64,000 nt of DNA from the NCBI RefSeq assembly GCF_022662195.1, contig NZ_JAKMCS010000016.1, forward strand, positions 1 through 64,000, given 5' to 3'. This document shows, one piece after another, positions 26,894 through 36,076 of this stretch; within the stretch, counting starts at the first letter, position 1, and each line of letters begins with the position of its first letter. The notes below the pieces were generated by a model. It did no database searches. It saw nothing but the letters and a program-made list of their open reading frames with translations, and was not told the DNA's origin. A program made the translations under genes and the position numbers. Source of the stretch: Aestuariivivens insulae. GTDB lineage: Bacteria; Bacteroidota; Bacteroidia; Flavobacteriales; Flavobacteriaceae.

Positions 26894-27181
26894 TTATTTT
26901 GAAAAGAAAATAGATAAATCGAAATCTATAATAACAAGAAACACTAAAATTAATATACCTATAATAATTAAAATGCGCCTGTTAGCCTCTCGATCTGGAT
27001 TGTTTTTTAAATCGTCTATAGCATTAACAAACTTTGATTTTAACCCAGAGTTACTGCCTACGGTCTTCCTGTATGCATCGAACTTATGCTTCATCTCAAA
27101 AGGACTTCCCTCTCCCTTATTGTCATAAAAGCGAGGTGTATAACTATACTTTTTATTCTTACGCAATTTTAAAAGTCCCAT
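26894..27181 (-). CDS. Small membrane protein, paralogue of its neighbour
   Basis: 95 residues from ATG 27181: basic N-terminus MGLLKLRKNKKYSYTPRFY, a charged middle, and one C-terminal membrane helix (RRILIIIGILILVFLVII). The opening K-K-x-x-Y-TPRFY motif recurs in the next gene upstream (KHKTFSYKPRF). Tail-anchored topology. Three bases from mutL. Function unknown. Confidence 0.7.
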   Translation of the reverse strand: MGLLKLRKNKKYSYTPRFYDNKGEGSPFEMKHKFDAYRKTVGSNSGLKSKFVNAIDDLKNNPDREANRRILIIIGILILVFLVIIDFDLSIFFSK

Positions 27182-27198
27182 AATCTCTAAGTTTTTGG

Positions 27199-27429
27199 TT
27201 ACATGTATTTTTGCTCTAACAAATACATACAAAGCAATAATAGTACCAAAATAATAATTAAGGTACTAAGCTTCATACCTCCTTTAAATTTACGTTTACC
27301 AGATTGGGCTTCCCGCCATTTAGAACTAAAATTGGTGTTTTTGGAAGACTCCATATTGGATTCGTCCTCATCATTTTTTGCAAATCTAGGCTTGTAACTA
27401 AAGGTTTTATGCTTGCGTTGCTTAAACAA
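27199..27429 (-). CDS. Small membrane protein, paralogue of its neighbour
   Basis: 76 residues: MFKQRKHKTFSYKPRF at the start, a polar middle (SSKWREAQSGKRKFKGG) and a C-terminal helix (LSTLIIILVLLLLCMYLL). Same design as the 95-residue protein 17 bp downstream; the pair probably arose by duplication and leads the mutL operon. Function unknown. Confidence 0.65.
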   Translation of the reverse strand: MFKQRKHKTFSYKPRFAKNDEDESNMESSKNTNFSSKWREAQSGKRKFKGGMKLSTLIIILVLLLLCMYLLEQKYM

Positions 27430-27895
27430 AGTATATAATAATGCTTATCCCTCAAAAATACAAACTTAAGTTTGAAGTTAAAAGTTTAAAGTTATAAGAT
27501 AATGGAAACTTATTAAGAATTACATTTGGGAGTTGGAAGCTCGAAGCCTGAAGCTGGAAGCGGGAAGACTTATTGGAGTTGACGTTTATTTAATTCGTTT
27601 ATTCGAAAAGAATCTACTACTACTTGTAAAGAAAGCCCCCTTAATTATTGGCCATTAGTTTCTATCATCGAGACTAAACCCTGCAAAAGTGATAGGAGCG
27701 GCAGCTTTTTTAAAATATCCCACAAAGGATTCAAGACCTAAAGAATCAAGACCCAAGAAGGTAGATTATAATGTGTTTGATAAATCCCAAAAATTTTAAA
27801 AAACTATAGCGTATAGCACGGTGGCTTGCCATTTGCCCAAATACCATTTATAAAAAGAGAGATTAATTGAGTACCCCTTCCAGAAATGACAGTTG
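27430..27895. other. Gene-free interval with purine-rich repeats
   Basis: 466 bp without a convincing gene. Near 27466-27500 AAGTTTGAAGTTAAAAGTTTAAAG is an imperfect short tandem repeat, and 27534-27567 repeats GAAGC five times with small variations (GGAAGCTCGAAGCCTGAAG...). Such simple direct repeats are common between genes in this group. The mutL-side promoter is expected at the left, the end of ribH at the right. Confidence 0.4.
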
Positions 27896-28381
27896 TTAAC
27901 TATCCTTTCTTAGTTGTGCCATTTTTATGGCGGCTATAGCAGCTTCGGTACCTTTGTTGCCATGCTTTCCACCAGAACGGTCTTGGGCCTGTTGTAAGGT
28001 ATTATCTGTAAGAACACAAAAAATAACGGGTGTTTCATTGTTCACATTAAGGTCTTTAACACCTTGGGCTACAGCTTCACAAACAAAATCGAAATGCTTG
28101 GTTTCACCTTGTATCACACTGCCAATGGCTATAACGGCATCGACCATTTGCTCCTGCATCTTTTTACAACCATAAATCAATTCGAAGCTACCCGGAACAT
28201 CCCATTTTATAATGTTGGCAGGTAATACACCTTGTTCTATAAGTGTGTTATAGGCTCCTTCAAACAGCTTATCGGTGATGGTATCATTCCATTCGGAAAC
28301 AACAATCCCAAACCGAAATTTATTCGCGCTTGGGATTGTTGCTTTATCGTAATCTGATAAATTTTTATTTGCCGTGGCCAT
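27896..28381 (-). CDS. ribH: 6,7-dimethyl-8-ribityllumazine synthase
   Basis: 161 residues. VVSEWNDTITDKL (substrate Trp/Asn), VPGSFELI, GSVIQGETKHFDFVCEAV with the catalytic His, and the phosphate-binding segments near VLTDNTLQQAQDRSGGKHGNKG mark lumazine synthase. It condenses the ribityl-aminouracil with dihydroxybutanone phosphate in riboflavin synthesis and usually forms 60-mer or pentameric assemblies. Co-directional with the TPR gene, 18 bp apart. Confidence 0.95.
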   Translation of the reverse strand: MATANKNLSDYDKATIPSANKFRFGIVVSEWNDTITDKLFEGAYNTLIEQGVLPANIIKWDVPGSFELIYGCKKMQEQMVDAVIAIGSVIQGETKHFDFVCEAVAQGVKDLNVNNETPVIFCVLTDNTLQQAQDRSGGKHGNKGTEAAIAAIKMAQLRKDS

Positions 28382-28399
28382 GCTATAATGGAATTGGTA

Positions 28400-29170
28400 T
28401 TATTTGCTTGCCAATACTTGAGCCTTGCCTATAAATACGTCTATATTGGCAGCTTCTGTAGCATTAGGATAATCTTCCTTAATTCTTTCAAAATACCCTA
28501 AAGCTTTGCTAGCTTGCCCTAAATCTAACGCAATGGTACCTGCCTTAAATAAATACATAGGCGTTGTATATTCATTATCTCGCATTTTGGCAGCTTGCTC
28601 ATAATACCCTAAAGCATCTTCTGGTTGATTTAGCTGCACAAAGGCATCTCCTATGTTTCCTTTAGCTAAAGGTGCTAATATTTCGTCATCACTCTTAAAG
28701 TTACTTAAATACTCAACTGCATTTTTGTAATCTTTCAACCTTAAATATGCCGTACCAGCATAGTAGTTAGCTAAATTAGCCGCTGGAGTTCCACTGTATT
28801 CCTTAACAATATCCAACATACCATACTTTCCTTCACCTCCATTTAAAGCCAAATTGAACAAAGAATCTTTTTCTACACCATTTACAGCATCCTCAAAATA
28901 TTTTTGGGCCTGGAACATATCGTTCATAGCATTTACCTGTTTCGGTTTTGCAATAAACTCTTTATACCCCAAAGAACCTAAAACAACAACAGCAACAATA
29001 CCTATGATGATGAAAATATATTTTTGGTTTCTTTCTACAAAGGCTTCTGTTTTAGACGCTGTTTCATCAAGCGTATTAAAAACTTCTGCGGTTGTTGAAC
29101 CATCCTCTATATTGTGTTCCTTTTCTACTTTAGTTTTTGGTTTGTAACCTCTTTTATTATAAGTTGCCAT
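28400..29170 (-). CDS. Membrane-anchored tetratricopeptide-repeat protein
   Basis: 256 residues from ATG 29170 (MATYNKRGYKPKTK). A charged cytoplasmic head of ~45 residues, one membrane helix (YIFIIIGIVAVVVLGSLGY), then TPR-like helices in the periplasm (e.g. AAKMRDNEYTTPMYLFKAGTIALDLGQASKALGYFERI). The architecture matches YfgM-like proteins, ancillary to SecYEG and the periplasmic chaperones, but the match is structural only. Head of the transcript to ribH; divergent from recF. Confidence 0.8.
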   Translation of the reverse strand: MATYNKRGYKPKTKVEKEHNIEDGSTTAEVFNTLDETASKTEAFVERNQKYIFIIIGIVAVVVLGSLGYKEFIAKPKQVNAMNDMFQAQKYFEDAVNGVEKDSLFNLALNGGEGKYGMLDIVKEYSGTPAANLANYYAGTAYLRLKDYKNAVEYLSNFKSDDEILAPLAKGNIGDAFVQLNQPEDALGYYEQAAKMRDNEYTTPMYLFKAGTIALDLGQASKALGYFERIKEDYPNATEAANIDVFIGKAQVLASK

Positions 29171-29309
29171 ATATTCTATATTAATGCGCCGCAAAAATAT
29201 AATTTTTCTTTATAACTAAAAGGGTATTTATTTGATTATTTTCAATAATTTGCATGCCCTATAATTTTGGGCTTAGCTCAAGATAAACTTGGTTTCACGT
29301 ATTGTTTTT

Positions 29310-30389
29310 ATGATTTTAAAATCACTATCCTTAATTAATTACAAAAATTTTGACAGCAAATCATTTGACTTCAATGACAAAATAAATTGCATTGTTGGTA
29401 ATAATGGTATAGGAAAGACCAATGTTTTGGATGCTATTTACCACCTTTCGTTTGGTAAAAGTTATTTTAATCCGGTAGCGACCCAAAACATAAAACACGA
29501 TGAAGAGTTTTTTGTTGTTAATGGTGATTATATAAAAAACGATAAACCAGAAAAAGTAGTAGTTAGCTTAAAACGCGGGCAAAAAAAAGTGATTAAGCGC
29601 AATGGCAAACCCTATGAAAAATTTAGTGACCACATTGGTTTCTTGCCTCTGGTTATCATATCGCCTGCAGATAGGGACTTAATTGTTGAGGGCAGCGACA
29701 TACGCCGAAAATTTATTGATAGCGTCATTTCGCAAAGCGACAATACCTACCTACAGAACTTAATTAACTACAATAAAGTACTGGCGCAACGCAATGCACT
29801 TTTAAAATATTTTGCCTTAAACCACACCTTTAACCCAGATACCATAGCGGTTTACAACGAGCAATTAACCCAATATGGCACTTCGGTTTTTGAAAAGCGG
29901 CGTCAATTTCTGGATATTTTTATTCCAATTTTTAAAGCGCGTTACCAAGCCATTAGCAACGGCAATGAACAGGTTGACCTAATGTATAACAGTCCCTTGT
30001 TTGAAGGCGACCTTAAAGCCTTATTAGAACAGCAAATAAACAAGGACAAAGCCTTGCAATATACCAGTGTTGGTATTCATAAAGACGATTTATTGTTTAA
30101 TATTGAAGCCCATCCCATTAAGAAATTTGGAAGCCAGGGCCAACAAAAATCATTTTTAATAGCATTAAAGCTAGCTCAATTCGATTTTATAAAAGCACAA
30201 AGCGGCGTGAACCCTATTTTATTGTTAGATGATATTTTTGACAAATTGGATGAACATCGTGTGTCACAAATCATTAAATTAGTGGGTGAAGATAGCTTTG
30301 GACAGATTTTTATAAGTGACACCCATGCCGAACGTACCGAACGTACCGTTAAGCAAGCTCATCAATCGTACGAGGTTTTTAAATTGTAA
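29310..30389 (+). CDS. recF: DNA replication and repair protein RecF
   Basis: 359 residues from ATG 29310 ([14 protein letters not shown]); the TTG 21 bp earlier is not needed. Walker [20 protein letters not shown], the [20 protein letters not shown] segment and signature [18 protein letters not shown] with Walker [13 protein letters not shown] identify RecF. It loads RecA at gaps with RecO/RecR. Followed by the DUF721 gene 9 bp downstream. Confidence 0.95.
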   Translation: MILKSLSLINYKNFDSKSFDFNDKINCIVGNNGIGKTNVLDAIYHLSFGKSYFNPVATQNIKHDEEFFVVNGDYIKNDKPEKVVVSLKRGQKKVIKRNGKPYEKFSDHIGFLPLVIISPADRDLIVEGSDIRRKFIDSVISQSDNTYLQNLINYNKVLAQRNALLKYFALNHTFNPDTIAVYNEQLTQYGTSVFEKRRQFLDIFIPIFKARYQAISNGNEQVDLMYNSPLFEGDLKALLEQQINKDKALQYTSVGIHKDDLLFNIEAHPIKKFGSQGQQKSFLIALKLAQFDFIKAQSGVNPILLLDDIFDKLDEHRVSQIIKLVGEDSFGQIFISDTHAERTERTVKQAHQSYEVFKL

Positions 30390-30398
30390 AACAATATT

Positions 30399-30695
30399 AT
30401 GCCAAAACGCCATAACGAACATATAAGCATAAAAGATGCACTAAAAGAATTTGTTGAAACCAACAAACTGGATAAAGGCTTAGATAAAGTTAATGTAGCC
30501 GATGCTTGGGCAAAACTTATGGGCAATGGCGTAAATAATTATACCACTGCCATCCGTTTAGAACGTGACACCCTTCATATCCAATTAAGCTCCAGTGTAC
30601 TACGTGAAGAATTAAGCTATGGCAAACAAAAAATAATTAGCATGCTTAATGAGGAACTGGGTAAAGACATTGTTAAAAAATTGATTTTACGCTAA
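30399..30695 (+). CDS. DUF721 (DciA-like) protein
   Basis: 98 residues: SIKDALKEFVETNKLDKGLDKVNVADAWAKLMG, then LERDTLHIQLSSSVLREELSYGKQKIISMLNEELG. This is the DUF721 fold pattern; members of the DciA branch load the replicative helicase in bacteria without DnaC. Its place right behind recF agrees with a replication role. Assignment as functional DciA is inference. Confidence 0.85.
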   Translation: MPKRHNEHISIKDALKEFVETNKLDKGLDKVNVADAWAKLMGNGVNNYTTAIRLERDTLHIQLSSSVLREELSYGKQKIISMLNEELGKDIVKKLILR

Positions 30696-30755
30696 TTACA
30701 TTTACCCAAAACAGAAAAAATATAAATAAAATTTACAAGCTATCATAATTTACAT

Positions 30756-30763
30756 TACCTTTG
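30756..30763 (+). promoter_or_regulatory. Candidate -7 element of the cold-shock gene
   Basis: TACCTTTG fits TAnnTTTG exactly and lies 28 bp upstream of the cold-shock ATG. Confidence 0.5.
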
Positions 30764-30790
30764 ACACTTAATTTTTTTAATACAAATACA

Positions 30791-30982
30791 ATGAGTAAAG
30801 GTACAGTAAAGTTCTTTAATGATTCCAAAGGGTTTGGATTTATCATTGAAGAAGGAAACAACAAAGAACATTTTGTTCACATTTCTGGATTAATTGATGA
30901 AGTTCGCGAAGGTGATGAGGTTGAGTTTGATCTACAGGAAGGTAGAAAAGGTTTAAACGCAGTAAACGTAAAAGTTATCTAA
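30791..30982 (+). CDS. Cold-shock domain protein
   Basis: 63 residues from ATG 30791. MSKGTVKFFNDSKGFGFI contains RNP1 (KGFGFI) and HFVHIS is RNP2, the nucleic-acid-binding surface of the CspA fold; the rest (GDEVEFDLQEGRKGLNAVNVKVI) completes the five strands. Single-stranded RNA/DNA-binding chaperone. Monocistronic: its own -7 element and a strong terminator flank it. Confidence 0.95.
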   Translation: MSKGTVKFFNDSKGFGFIIEEGNNKEHFVHISGLIDEVREGDEVEFDLQEGRKGLNAVNVKVI

Positions 30983-31014
30983 TCTAAATTATATACACTT
31001 TAACATTACAATTA

Positions 31015-31046
31015 AAGCCTGTCAAAATTTTGACAGGCTTTTTTTT
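31015..31046 (+). terminator. Terminator of the cold-shock gene
   Basis: AAGCCTGTCAAAATTTTGACAGGCTT followed by eight T residues; the palindrome is perfect, giving a stem of about 11 bp. Confidence 0.85.
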
Positions 31047-31050
31047 GTTA

Positions 31051-31112
31051 ACCCTTTTGGTGGCTAAGGTGTCACATTGAGCACAGTCGAAATACTCTCC
31101 AAGCCACCAAAA
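31051..31112. repeat. Palindromic repeat with TGAGCACAGTCGAAA core
   Basis: TTTTGGTGGCT and AGCCACCAAAA flank a GTGTCACATTGAGCACAGTC-type core: the same REP-like family as at 19.2, 41.0, 43.9 and 63.2 kb, here in a stem-loop of about 60 bp. Confidence 0.6.
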
Positions 31113-31195
31113 ATCAAACCTAACTTTTCAAGAATGTGAACTCATGCTATAGTTTTCTTCTGTAAATACGCTCAACTCTTTTCAATTGAAAACAA

Positions 31196-31228
31196 AAAAA
31201 AGCTTCCGAAATTCATCGAAAGCCCTTT
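31196..31228 (-). terminator. Terminator of ndk
   Basis: On the minus strand GGCTTTCG-atgaatt-TCGGAAGCTT precedes a T-run; 7-bp stem with one G-U pair, 25 bp after the ndk stop. Confidence 0.65.
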
Positions 31229-31251
31229 TACTTAACCAATTTATGTAATAT

Positions 31252-31671
31252 TTAAAATATTTCGCGTCCAGAAAAATGAAATGCACTTTCTATAGCTGCA
31301 TTGTCATCACTATCACTACCATGAACTGCATTTTCGCCCATAGAAGCGGCATATAGTTTACGAATGGTTCCCTCGGCAGCATCGGCAGGGTTAGTCGCAC
31401 CAATAAGGGTTCTAAAATCTTCAACAGCATTATCTTTTTCCAATACAGCAGCTACAATTGGGCCACGAGTCATATACTCAACCAATTCCCCAAAAAACGG
31501 ACGCTCGCTATGGATTGCATAAAAAGTTTCCGCATCTGCTTTAGACATTTGGGTTAACTTCATTGCTACTATTTTAAATCCAGAAGCTGTAATTTTTTCT
31601 AATATTGCGCCAATATACCCTTTTTCAACAGCATCTGGCTTTAGCATGGTAAATGTTCTGTTTGTTGCCAT
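31252..31671 (-). CDS. ndk: Nucleoside diphosphate kinase
   Basis: 139 residues. [10 protein letters not shown] at the N-terminus, [35 protein letters not shown] and ENAVHGSDS with the phospho-histidine (H117) are all present. It transfers the gamma-phosphate between nucleoside triphosphates. The FSGREIF C-terminus is complete. Alone on the minus strand, divergent from nrnA. Confidence 0.97.
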   Translation of the reverse strand: MATNRTFTMLKPDAVEKGYIGAILEKITASGFKIVAMKLTQMSKADAETFYAIHSERPFFGELVEYMTRGPIVAAVLEKDNAVEDFRTLIGATNPADAAEGTIRKLYAASMGENAVHGSDSDDNAAIESAFHFSGREIF

Positions 31672-31927
31672 TTGTTCTTTTTAAATTTGTGCAAAAGTAA
31701 TCTATTTACGTTAAACCCAAAACATACATTAAAAAATCTATTACATCTTAAAATTACTTCAAAACCAAACACGATGCTTTTTTTAGCATAACTATAGTGA
31801 TGCTATGCTGAAATTAAAAAAATGATTGGTTTTATTGTACTTTTAAGCTTCATCACGATATTCTAATACATATTTTGGGTAAAAAACAAGACTCTGCAAT
31901 TTTAAAAAAATTGTATCTTCGTTTCCT

Positions 31928-32947
31928 ATGAAAAAACAAGAAATAGAACAGATTAAACAGTTGCTTTCTACCCCAAAAAAAATTGTAATTGTAACACATA
32001 AAAATCCAGATGGCGATGCCATTGGCTCTACTTTAGCCCTCTACCATTACCTTATAAAATACAACCATAAAACTACGGTAATCCTTCCCAACGATTGCCC
32101 TAGTTTTTTAAAATGGGTTCCTGGTGCCGAGACGATGCTAATTCACGACTACCAAACCGATACTTCAAATAGACTTATAAAAGACGCGGAAATTGTTTTT
32201 ACTTTAGATTTTAATGCTTTCCACAGAACAGGAAATATGGAAACGGCTTTAGCTGAAAGTGAGGCATTAAAAATAATGATAGACCATCACCAAGCACCAG
32301 ACCACTATGCCAAGTTTATGTTTTCTGATGTCAATATGAGTTCCACCTGCGAAATGATCTATCATTTTATAGACATGCTAAAGGATACCAATAGCATTGA
32401 CGCAACTATAGCTACTTGCATTTATGTAGGCATCATGACCGATACCGGTTCCTTTAAATTCGATTGCACCACCAGTACCACACATCAAATTGTTGCCCAA
32501 CTTATTGATAAAGGTGCAAACAACTCACAAATACACAATAATGTATACGACACCAACAGCTACGAACGTCTACAACTTTTAGGCTGTGCATTGAATAACC
32601 TTAAAGTCCTACCCGAATATCGTACTGCATATATTAGTTTGTCACAGGACGAATTGAACAAGTACAATTATAGGAAGGGCGACACCGAAGGTGTTGTAAA
32701 CTACGGCCTATCACTGGACAATGTTATATTGGCCGCTATATTTATAGAAGACCAAAAAGAGGGCATTATTAAAATTTCATTACGCTCAAAAGGCCATTTT
32801 TCGGTTAACGAAATGTCAAGAGCCCATTTTAATGGTGGCGGGCACACTAATGCAGCTGGAGGCAGGAGCTATTTACCCTTAAAAGATACTATTGAAAATT
32901 TTATTAGTATATTGCCTAGTTATAAAAAAGCCCTAAACAATGAATAA
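31928..32947 (+). CDS. nrnA: Bifunctional oligoribonuclease/pAp phosphatase (DHH family)
   Basis: 339 residues. Motif I VTHKNPDGDAIGS, motif II TLDFNAFHR, motif III MIDHHQAPDHY (DHH), a further Asp in TDTGSFKFD, and the DHHA1 domain ending in HFNGGGHTNAAGG (substrate-binding GGGH). This is the NrnA pattern: degradation of nanoRNA to mononucleotides and of 3'-phosphoadenosine 5'-phosphate to AMP. A TATCTTCG sequence at 31914, close to TAnnTTTG, is a weak -7 candidate that would leave almost no leader. Overlaps gldI by 8 bp. Confidence 0.92.
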   Translation: MKKQEIEQIKQLLSTPKKIVIVTHKNPDGDAIGSTLALYHYLIKYNHKTTVILPNDCPSFLKWVPGAETMLIHDYQTDTSNRLIKDAEIVFTLDFNAFHRTGNMETALAESEALKIMIDHHQAPDHYAKFMFSDVNMSSTCEMIYHFIDMLKDTNSIDATIATCIYVGIMTDTGSFKFDCTTSTTHQIVAQLIDKGANNSQIHNNVYDTNSYERLQLLGCALNNLKVLPEYRTAYISLSQDELNKYNYRKGDTEGVVNYGLSLDNVILAAIFIEDQKEGIIKISLRSKGHFSVNEMSRAHFNGGGHTNAAGGRSYLPLKDTIENFISILPSYKKALNNE

Positions 32948-33485
32948 GCTCATAACCATATTCTTTGCAACCCTTTTTATTGTGGGTTGTAAAACCCCTG
33001 AAGCCCGAAAGCCCATTTCGGTTAAAACAGGCTCTTTTATTGACGATTCGGTAGAACGCAATAAAAAACTCAATGCTAGGGAACAGTCCCACATACAAAA
33101 AGTAATGGAGCAACAAACCGATAAAAACTATATCGCTTCAGAAAGTGGCTTTTGGTACTACTACAATACAAAAACCGAAATTGACACCCTAAAGACCCCT
33201 AATTTTGGTGATGTAATTGACTACAATTACAATGTAAAAACACTAAACGGTCAAACCATTTATTCTAAAGAAGATATAAAAACACAACGTTATGTGATGG
33301 ACCAGCAGGAGCTGTTTACCGGACTTAGGGAAGGTTTGAAACTTATGAAAACAGGTGAAACCGTAACGTTTTTATTTCCTTCACAAAAAGCTTACGGTTA
33401 TTACGGAGACCAGAATAAAATAGGCAGTAATACACCTTTAATGTGTGAAGTAACCGTATTTTCGATCATAGAAAACAATAATTAA
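32940..33485 (+). CDS. gldI: Gliding motility-associated peptidyl-prolyl isomerase GldI
   Basis: 181 residues: lipobox LFIVGC (Cys17), a linker with a helical stretch, and an FKBP domain (GDVIDYNYNVKTLNGQTIYS, GLREGLKLMKTGETVTFLFPSQKAYGYYG). The combination with short FKBP and nrnA neighbourhood matches GldI, a lipoprotein needed for gliding and the type IX secretion machinery in Flavobacterium johnsoniae. Probably folds secreted or outer-membrane components in the periplasm. Overlaps nrnA. Confidence 0.85.
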   Translation: MNKLITIFFATLFIVGCKTPEARKPISVKTGSFIDDSVERNKKLNAREQSHIQKVMEQQTDKNYIASESGFWYYYNTKTEIDTLKTPNFGDVIDYNYNVKTLNGQTIYSKEDIKTQRYVMDQQELFTGLREGLKLMKTGETVTFLFPSQKAYGYYGDQNKIGSNTPLMCEVTVFSIIENNN

Positions 33486-33495
33486 TCTAGAGAAC

Positions 33496-34644
33496 ATGTC
33501 GCAAATGAATAATTATTTTAAGCTTTTTTCACTTATTCTCATAGTAGCGCTTAGCCTATTGTCCTGCAAAGCCCAATACCCCGATTTGGAAGATGGTATT
33601 TATGCCGAATTTGTTACCAAAAAAGGCATTATGGTAGCTAAGCTAGAACATGAAAAAACACCGGCAACCGTGGCTAACTTTGTATCATTAGCAGAGGGAA
33701 CCAATACTATGGTCGATGACCAATACAAGGATAAAAAATTCTATAACGGTTTAAAATTCCATCGGGTCATATCAGATTTTATGATCCAGGGCGGCGACCC
33801 CAAGGGTGATGGCTCAGGTAACCCAGGATACCGGTTCGATGATGAGTTTGACATCTCCTTAAAACATGACAAAAAAGGCACATTGGCCATGGCTAATTCT
33901 GGCTATGGCACTAATGGCAGTCAATTTTACATTACCCATAAAGAAACACCTTGGTTAGATGCTTACGATGACAACGGCAATTTAAAAAACTGCGAAAACC
34001 GACGCATAAGTTGCCATACCGTTTTTGGTGAAGTTATCATGGGGATGGAAGTTATTGATTCTATTAAACAGAACGATATTATCGAAGCTGTAAACATTAT
34101 TAGAAAAGGAAAGTCTGCCAAAAATTTTGATGCCCCAACTGTTTTTAAAGATCATTTTATTGAAGCCAAACGCATTAAAGAAGAAAAAGAAGCCAAAGCC
34201 GAAGCCATCATTAAAGCTACCTTGGAAAAATTTGAAACGCAACGTGCAGAAGCCACCACACTACCTTCAGGATTACAATATATGGTTACCGAAAAAGGCA
34301 ATGGCAAAAAACTTTCTGAAATGTCTAAAGTACTAGCCCATTATGCTGTTTATTTTGAAAATGGAAAACTGCTTCAAACGAGCAAATTGGAAACAGCCGA
34401 AGCTTTAGATGCTGTTGATGAAAAACAAAAAGCAGCAGGAAAGTATGAACCCATTACCTGTGATATAGGTCCAGATGCTAGAATGATTCCAGGGTTTAAA
34501 GAGGGCTTGAGGCAATTAAGCGTTGGTGATAAGGCCACGTTGTTCATACCCTACCATTTAGCCTATGGAGAAGCTGGAGGCAATGGTATTCCACCAAAAT
34601 CCAATATTATATTTGAAGTTGAAATTATTGAACTTTTAAACTAG
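33496..34644 (+). CDS. Lipoprotein with cyclophilin and FKBP domains
   Basis: 382 residues (an ATG 9 bp further in is also possible). Lipobox ALSLLSC, then a cyclophilin-type domain (FHRVISDFMIQGGDPKGDGSG, LAMANSGYGTNGSQFYIT, HTVFGEV), a helical spacer of ~50 residues rich in Lys/Glu, and a C-terminal FKBP domain (PSGLQYMVTEKGNGKK, MIPGFKEGLRQLSVGDKATLFIP, AYGEAGGNGIPPKSNIIFEVEII). Both isomerase types in one polypeptide, periplasmic. Follows gldI by 10 bp, so two or three prolyl isomerase domains are made from one operon. Confidence 0.92.
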   Translation: MSQMNNYFKLFSLILIVALSLLSCKAQYPDLEDGIYAEFVTKKGIMVAKLEHEKTPATVANFVSLAEGTNTMVDDQYKDKKFYNGLKFHRVISDFMIQGGDPKGDGSGNPGYRFDDEFDISLKHDKKGTLAMANSGYGTNGSQFYITHKETPWLDAYDDNGNLKNCENRRISCHTVFGEVIMGMEVIDSIKQNDIIEAVNIIRKGKSAKNFDAPTVFKDHFIEAKRIKEEKEAKAEAIIKATLEKFETQRAEATTLPSGLQYMVTEKGNGKKLSEMSKVLAHYAVYFENGKLLQTSKLETAEALDAVDEKQKAAGKYEPITCDIGPDARMIPGFKEGLRQLSVGDKATLFIPYHLAYGEAGGNGIPPKSNIIFEVEIIELLN

Positions 34645-34656
34645 TTAATTAAACCC

Positions 34657-35589
34657 ATGCACGCATTAAAATTCGATTGGAACCCCATAACAGGTATAGA
34701 TATAGTAGGCAATTTTAAACTACACTTTTACAGTTTAATGTGGGTAGTAGCCTTTGTTATTGGCTGGTATATCATGAAACGCATTTTCACTAAGGAAAAA
34801 GTATCTTTAGAATATTTAGACCCGTTGTTTATTTATACTGTTTTGGCTACCATGATTGGAGCAAGACTGGGGCATGTGCTCTTTTACCAATCGGAACTGA
34901 TTTCGGAAGACTTCTTCAGCATCTTCCTACCATTTAAATTTAAAGGAGGCTTTGAATTTACAGGATTTCAGGGTCTTGCAAGCCATGGCGCCGCTATTGG
35001 TATTATTATAGGCATGTACTTATACCGTAAAAAATACAAGTACAAATCGATACTTTGGATCTTGGATCGCGTAGTTATTTCGGTAGCTTCGGGTGCAGTA
35101 TTCATTAGGATCGGTAATTTTATTAATTCTGAAATTATAGGTGAAAAGTCTGGGGATTTCCCTCTTGGCGTTCGCTTTATCCAGGATTACTATAACAAAT
35201 ATGATATTATAAGGGAAACAGGCATTCAAAATGTTCAAGAAGCCTATAATGCCGTAACAAACAATCCACAGTTTTCAAGCTTATTAGAGGCTGTTCCCTA
35301 TAGACACCCCGCACAATTATATGAGTCGTTTTGCTATATTTTTGTATTTATAATACTTTGGTATTTTTATTCTAAAACCAAGAAAAGAGACCAAAGCGGA
35401 TTCCTTTTTGGGTTATTTTTAATATTACTTTGGACCATACGCTTTTTTGTAGAGTTTGTTAAAGAACCACAAGGCGAGGAGTACATTAACTGGTTTGGAT
35501 TGCAAACAGGGCAATGGCTAAGCATTCCATTTATACTAATAGGTCTATATTTTATGTTTGTTTACAAACCCAAGAATGCAACAAAATAA
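34657..35589 (+). CDS. lgt: Prolipoprotein diacylglyceryl transferase
   Basis: 310 residues, seven hydrophobic helices. Key motifs: LASHGAAIGIIIG (catalytic His), RIGNFINSEIIG (the Lgt signature) and YRHPAQLYES. It attaches diacylglycerol to lipobox Cys residues in the inner membrane. Located between lipoprotein genes: gldI and the isomerase upstream, DUF192 and a sulfatase downstream, all of which need it. Confidence 0.95.
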   Translation: MHALKFDWNPITGIDIVGNFKLHFYSLMWVVAFVIGWYIMKRIFTKEKVSLEYLDPLFIYTVLATMIGARLGHVLFYQSELISEDFFSIFLPFKFKGGFEFTGFQGLASHGAAIGIIIGMYLYRKKYKYKSILWILDRVVISVASGAVFIRIGNFINSEIIGEKSGDFPLGVRFIQDYYNKYDIIRETGIQNVQEAYNAVTNNPQFSSLLEAVPYRHPAQLYESFCYIFVFIILWYFYSKTKKRDQSGFLFGLFLILLWTIRFFVEFVKEPQGEEYINWFGLQTGQWLSIPFILIGLYFMFVYKPKNATK

Positions 35590-35590
35590 C

Positions 35591-36067
35591 ATGTTTTTAA
35601 AACGATTTCTTTTGTTATTGCTATGTGCAAGTTTTTCTGTCACCGCTTGCAAAAAAGAAAAGAAAGCTATCAAACAAACCGAAGTAGCTTTTAAAAAAGA
35701 AGGGGAGCTAACCATTTTCAAGTCAGACTCAACTTCGGTGCGTCTCAATATTGAGATTGCAGATACCGAGTATGAAACACAAACTGGATTAATGTACCGC
35801 AATAGTATGGCCGAGACCCAAGCCATGCTCTTTATTTTTGAAGATGAGCAACCGCGCTCCTTTTATATGAAAAACACGAGCATTCCCTTGGATATTATAT
35901 TTATCGATGCCAATAAAACTATAGTAAGTTTCCAAAAAAATGCTAAACCATTTGATGAAAGATCACTTCCATCAAACGTTCCGGCAAAATATGTCTTAGA
36001 AGTTAATGCAGGCTTAGTTGACAGATGGAACTTGAAAGTTGGTAATACTATAAATTACTCCAAATAA
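35591..36067 (+). CDS. DUF192 lipoprotein
   Basis: 158 residues from ATG 35591 (the earlier start would overlap lgt by 30 bp). Lipobox SFSVTAC, then the DUF192 fold: LNIEIADTEYETQTGLMYRNSMAETQAMLFIF, PRSFYMKNTSIPLDIIFID and YVLEVNAGLVDRWNLKVG. Widespread small envelope domain without established activity. One base after lgt. Confidence 0.88.
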   Translation: MFLKRFLLLLLCASFSVTACKKEKKAIKQTEVAFKKEGELTIFKSDSTSVRLNIEIADTEYETQTGLMYRNSMAETQAMLFIFEDEQPRSFYMKNTSIPLDIIFIDANKTIVSFQKNAKPFDERSLPSNVPAKYVLEVNAGLVDRWNLKVGNTINYSK

Positions 36068-36076
36068 GATCTCCTA

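Noticed and set aside
27273-27455. Overlapping 60-codon frame on the minus strand next to the small membrane protein gene.
   Set aside because: It overlaps the better-supported gene with a basic motif and membrane helix and lacks features of its own.
29290-29299. GGTTTCACGT upstream of recF, resembling half of a parS site.
   Set aside because: Only the left half of GTTTCACGTGAAAC is present (it continues ATTG), so it is not a ParB site by sequence.
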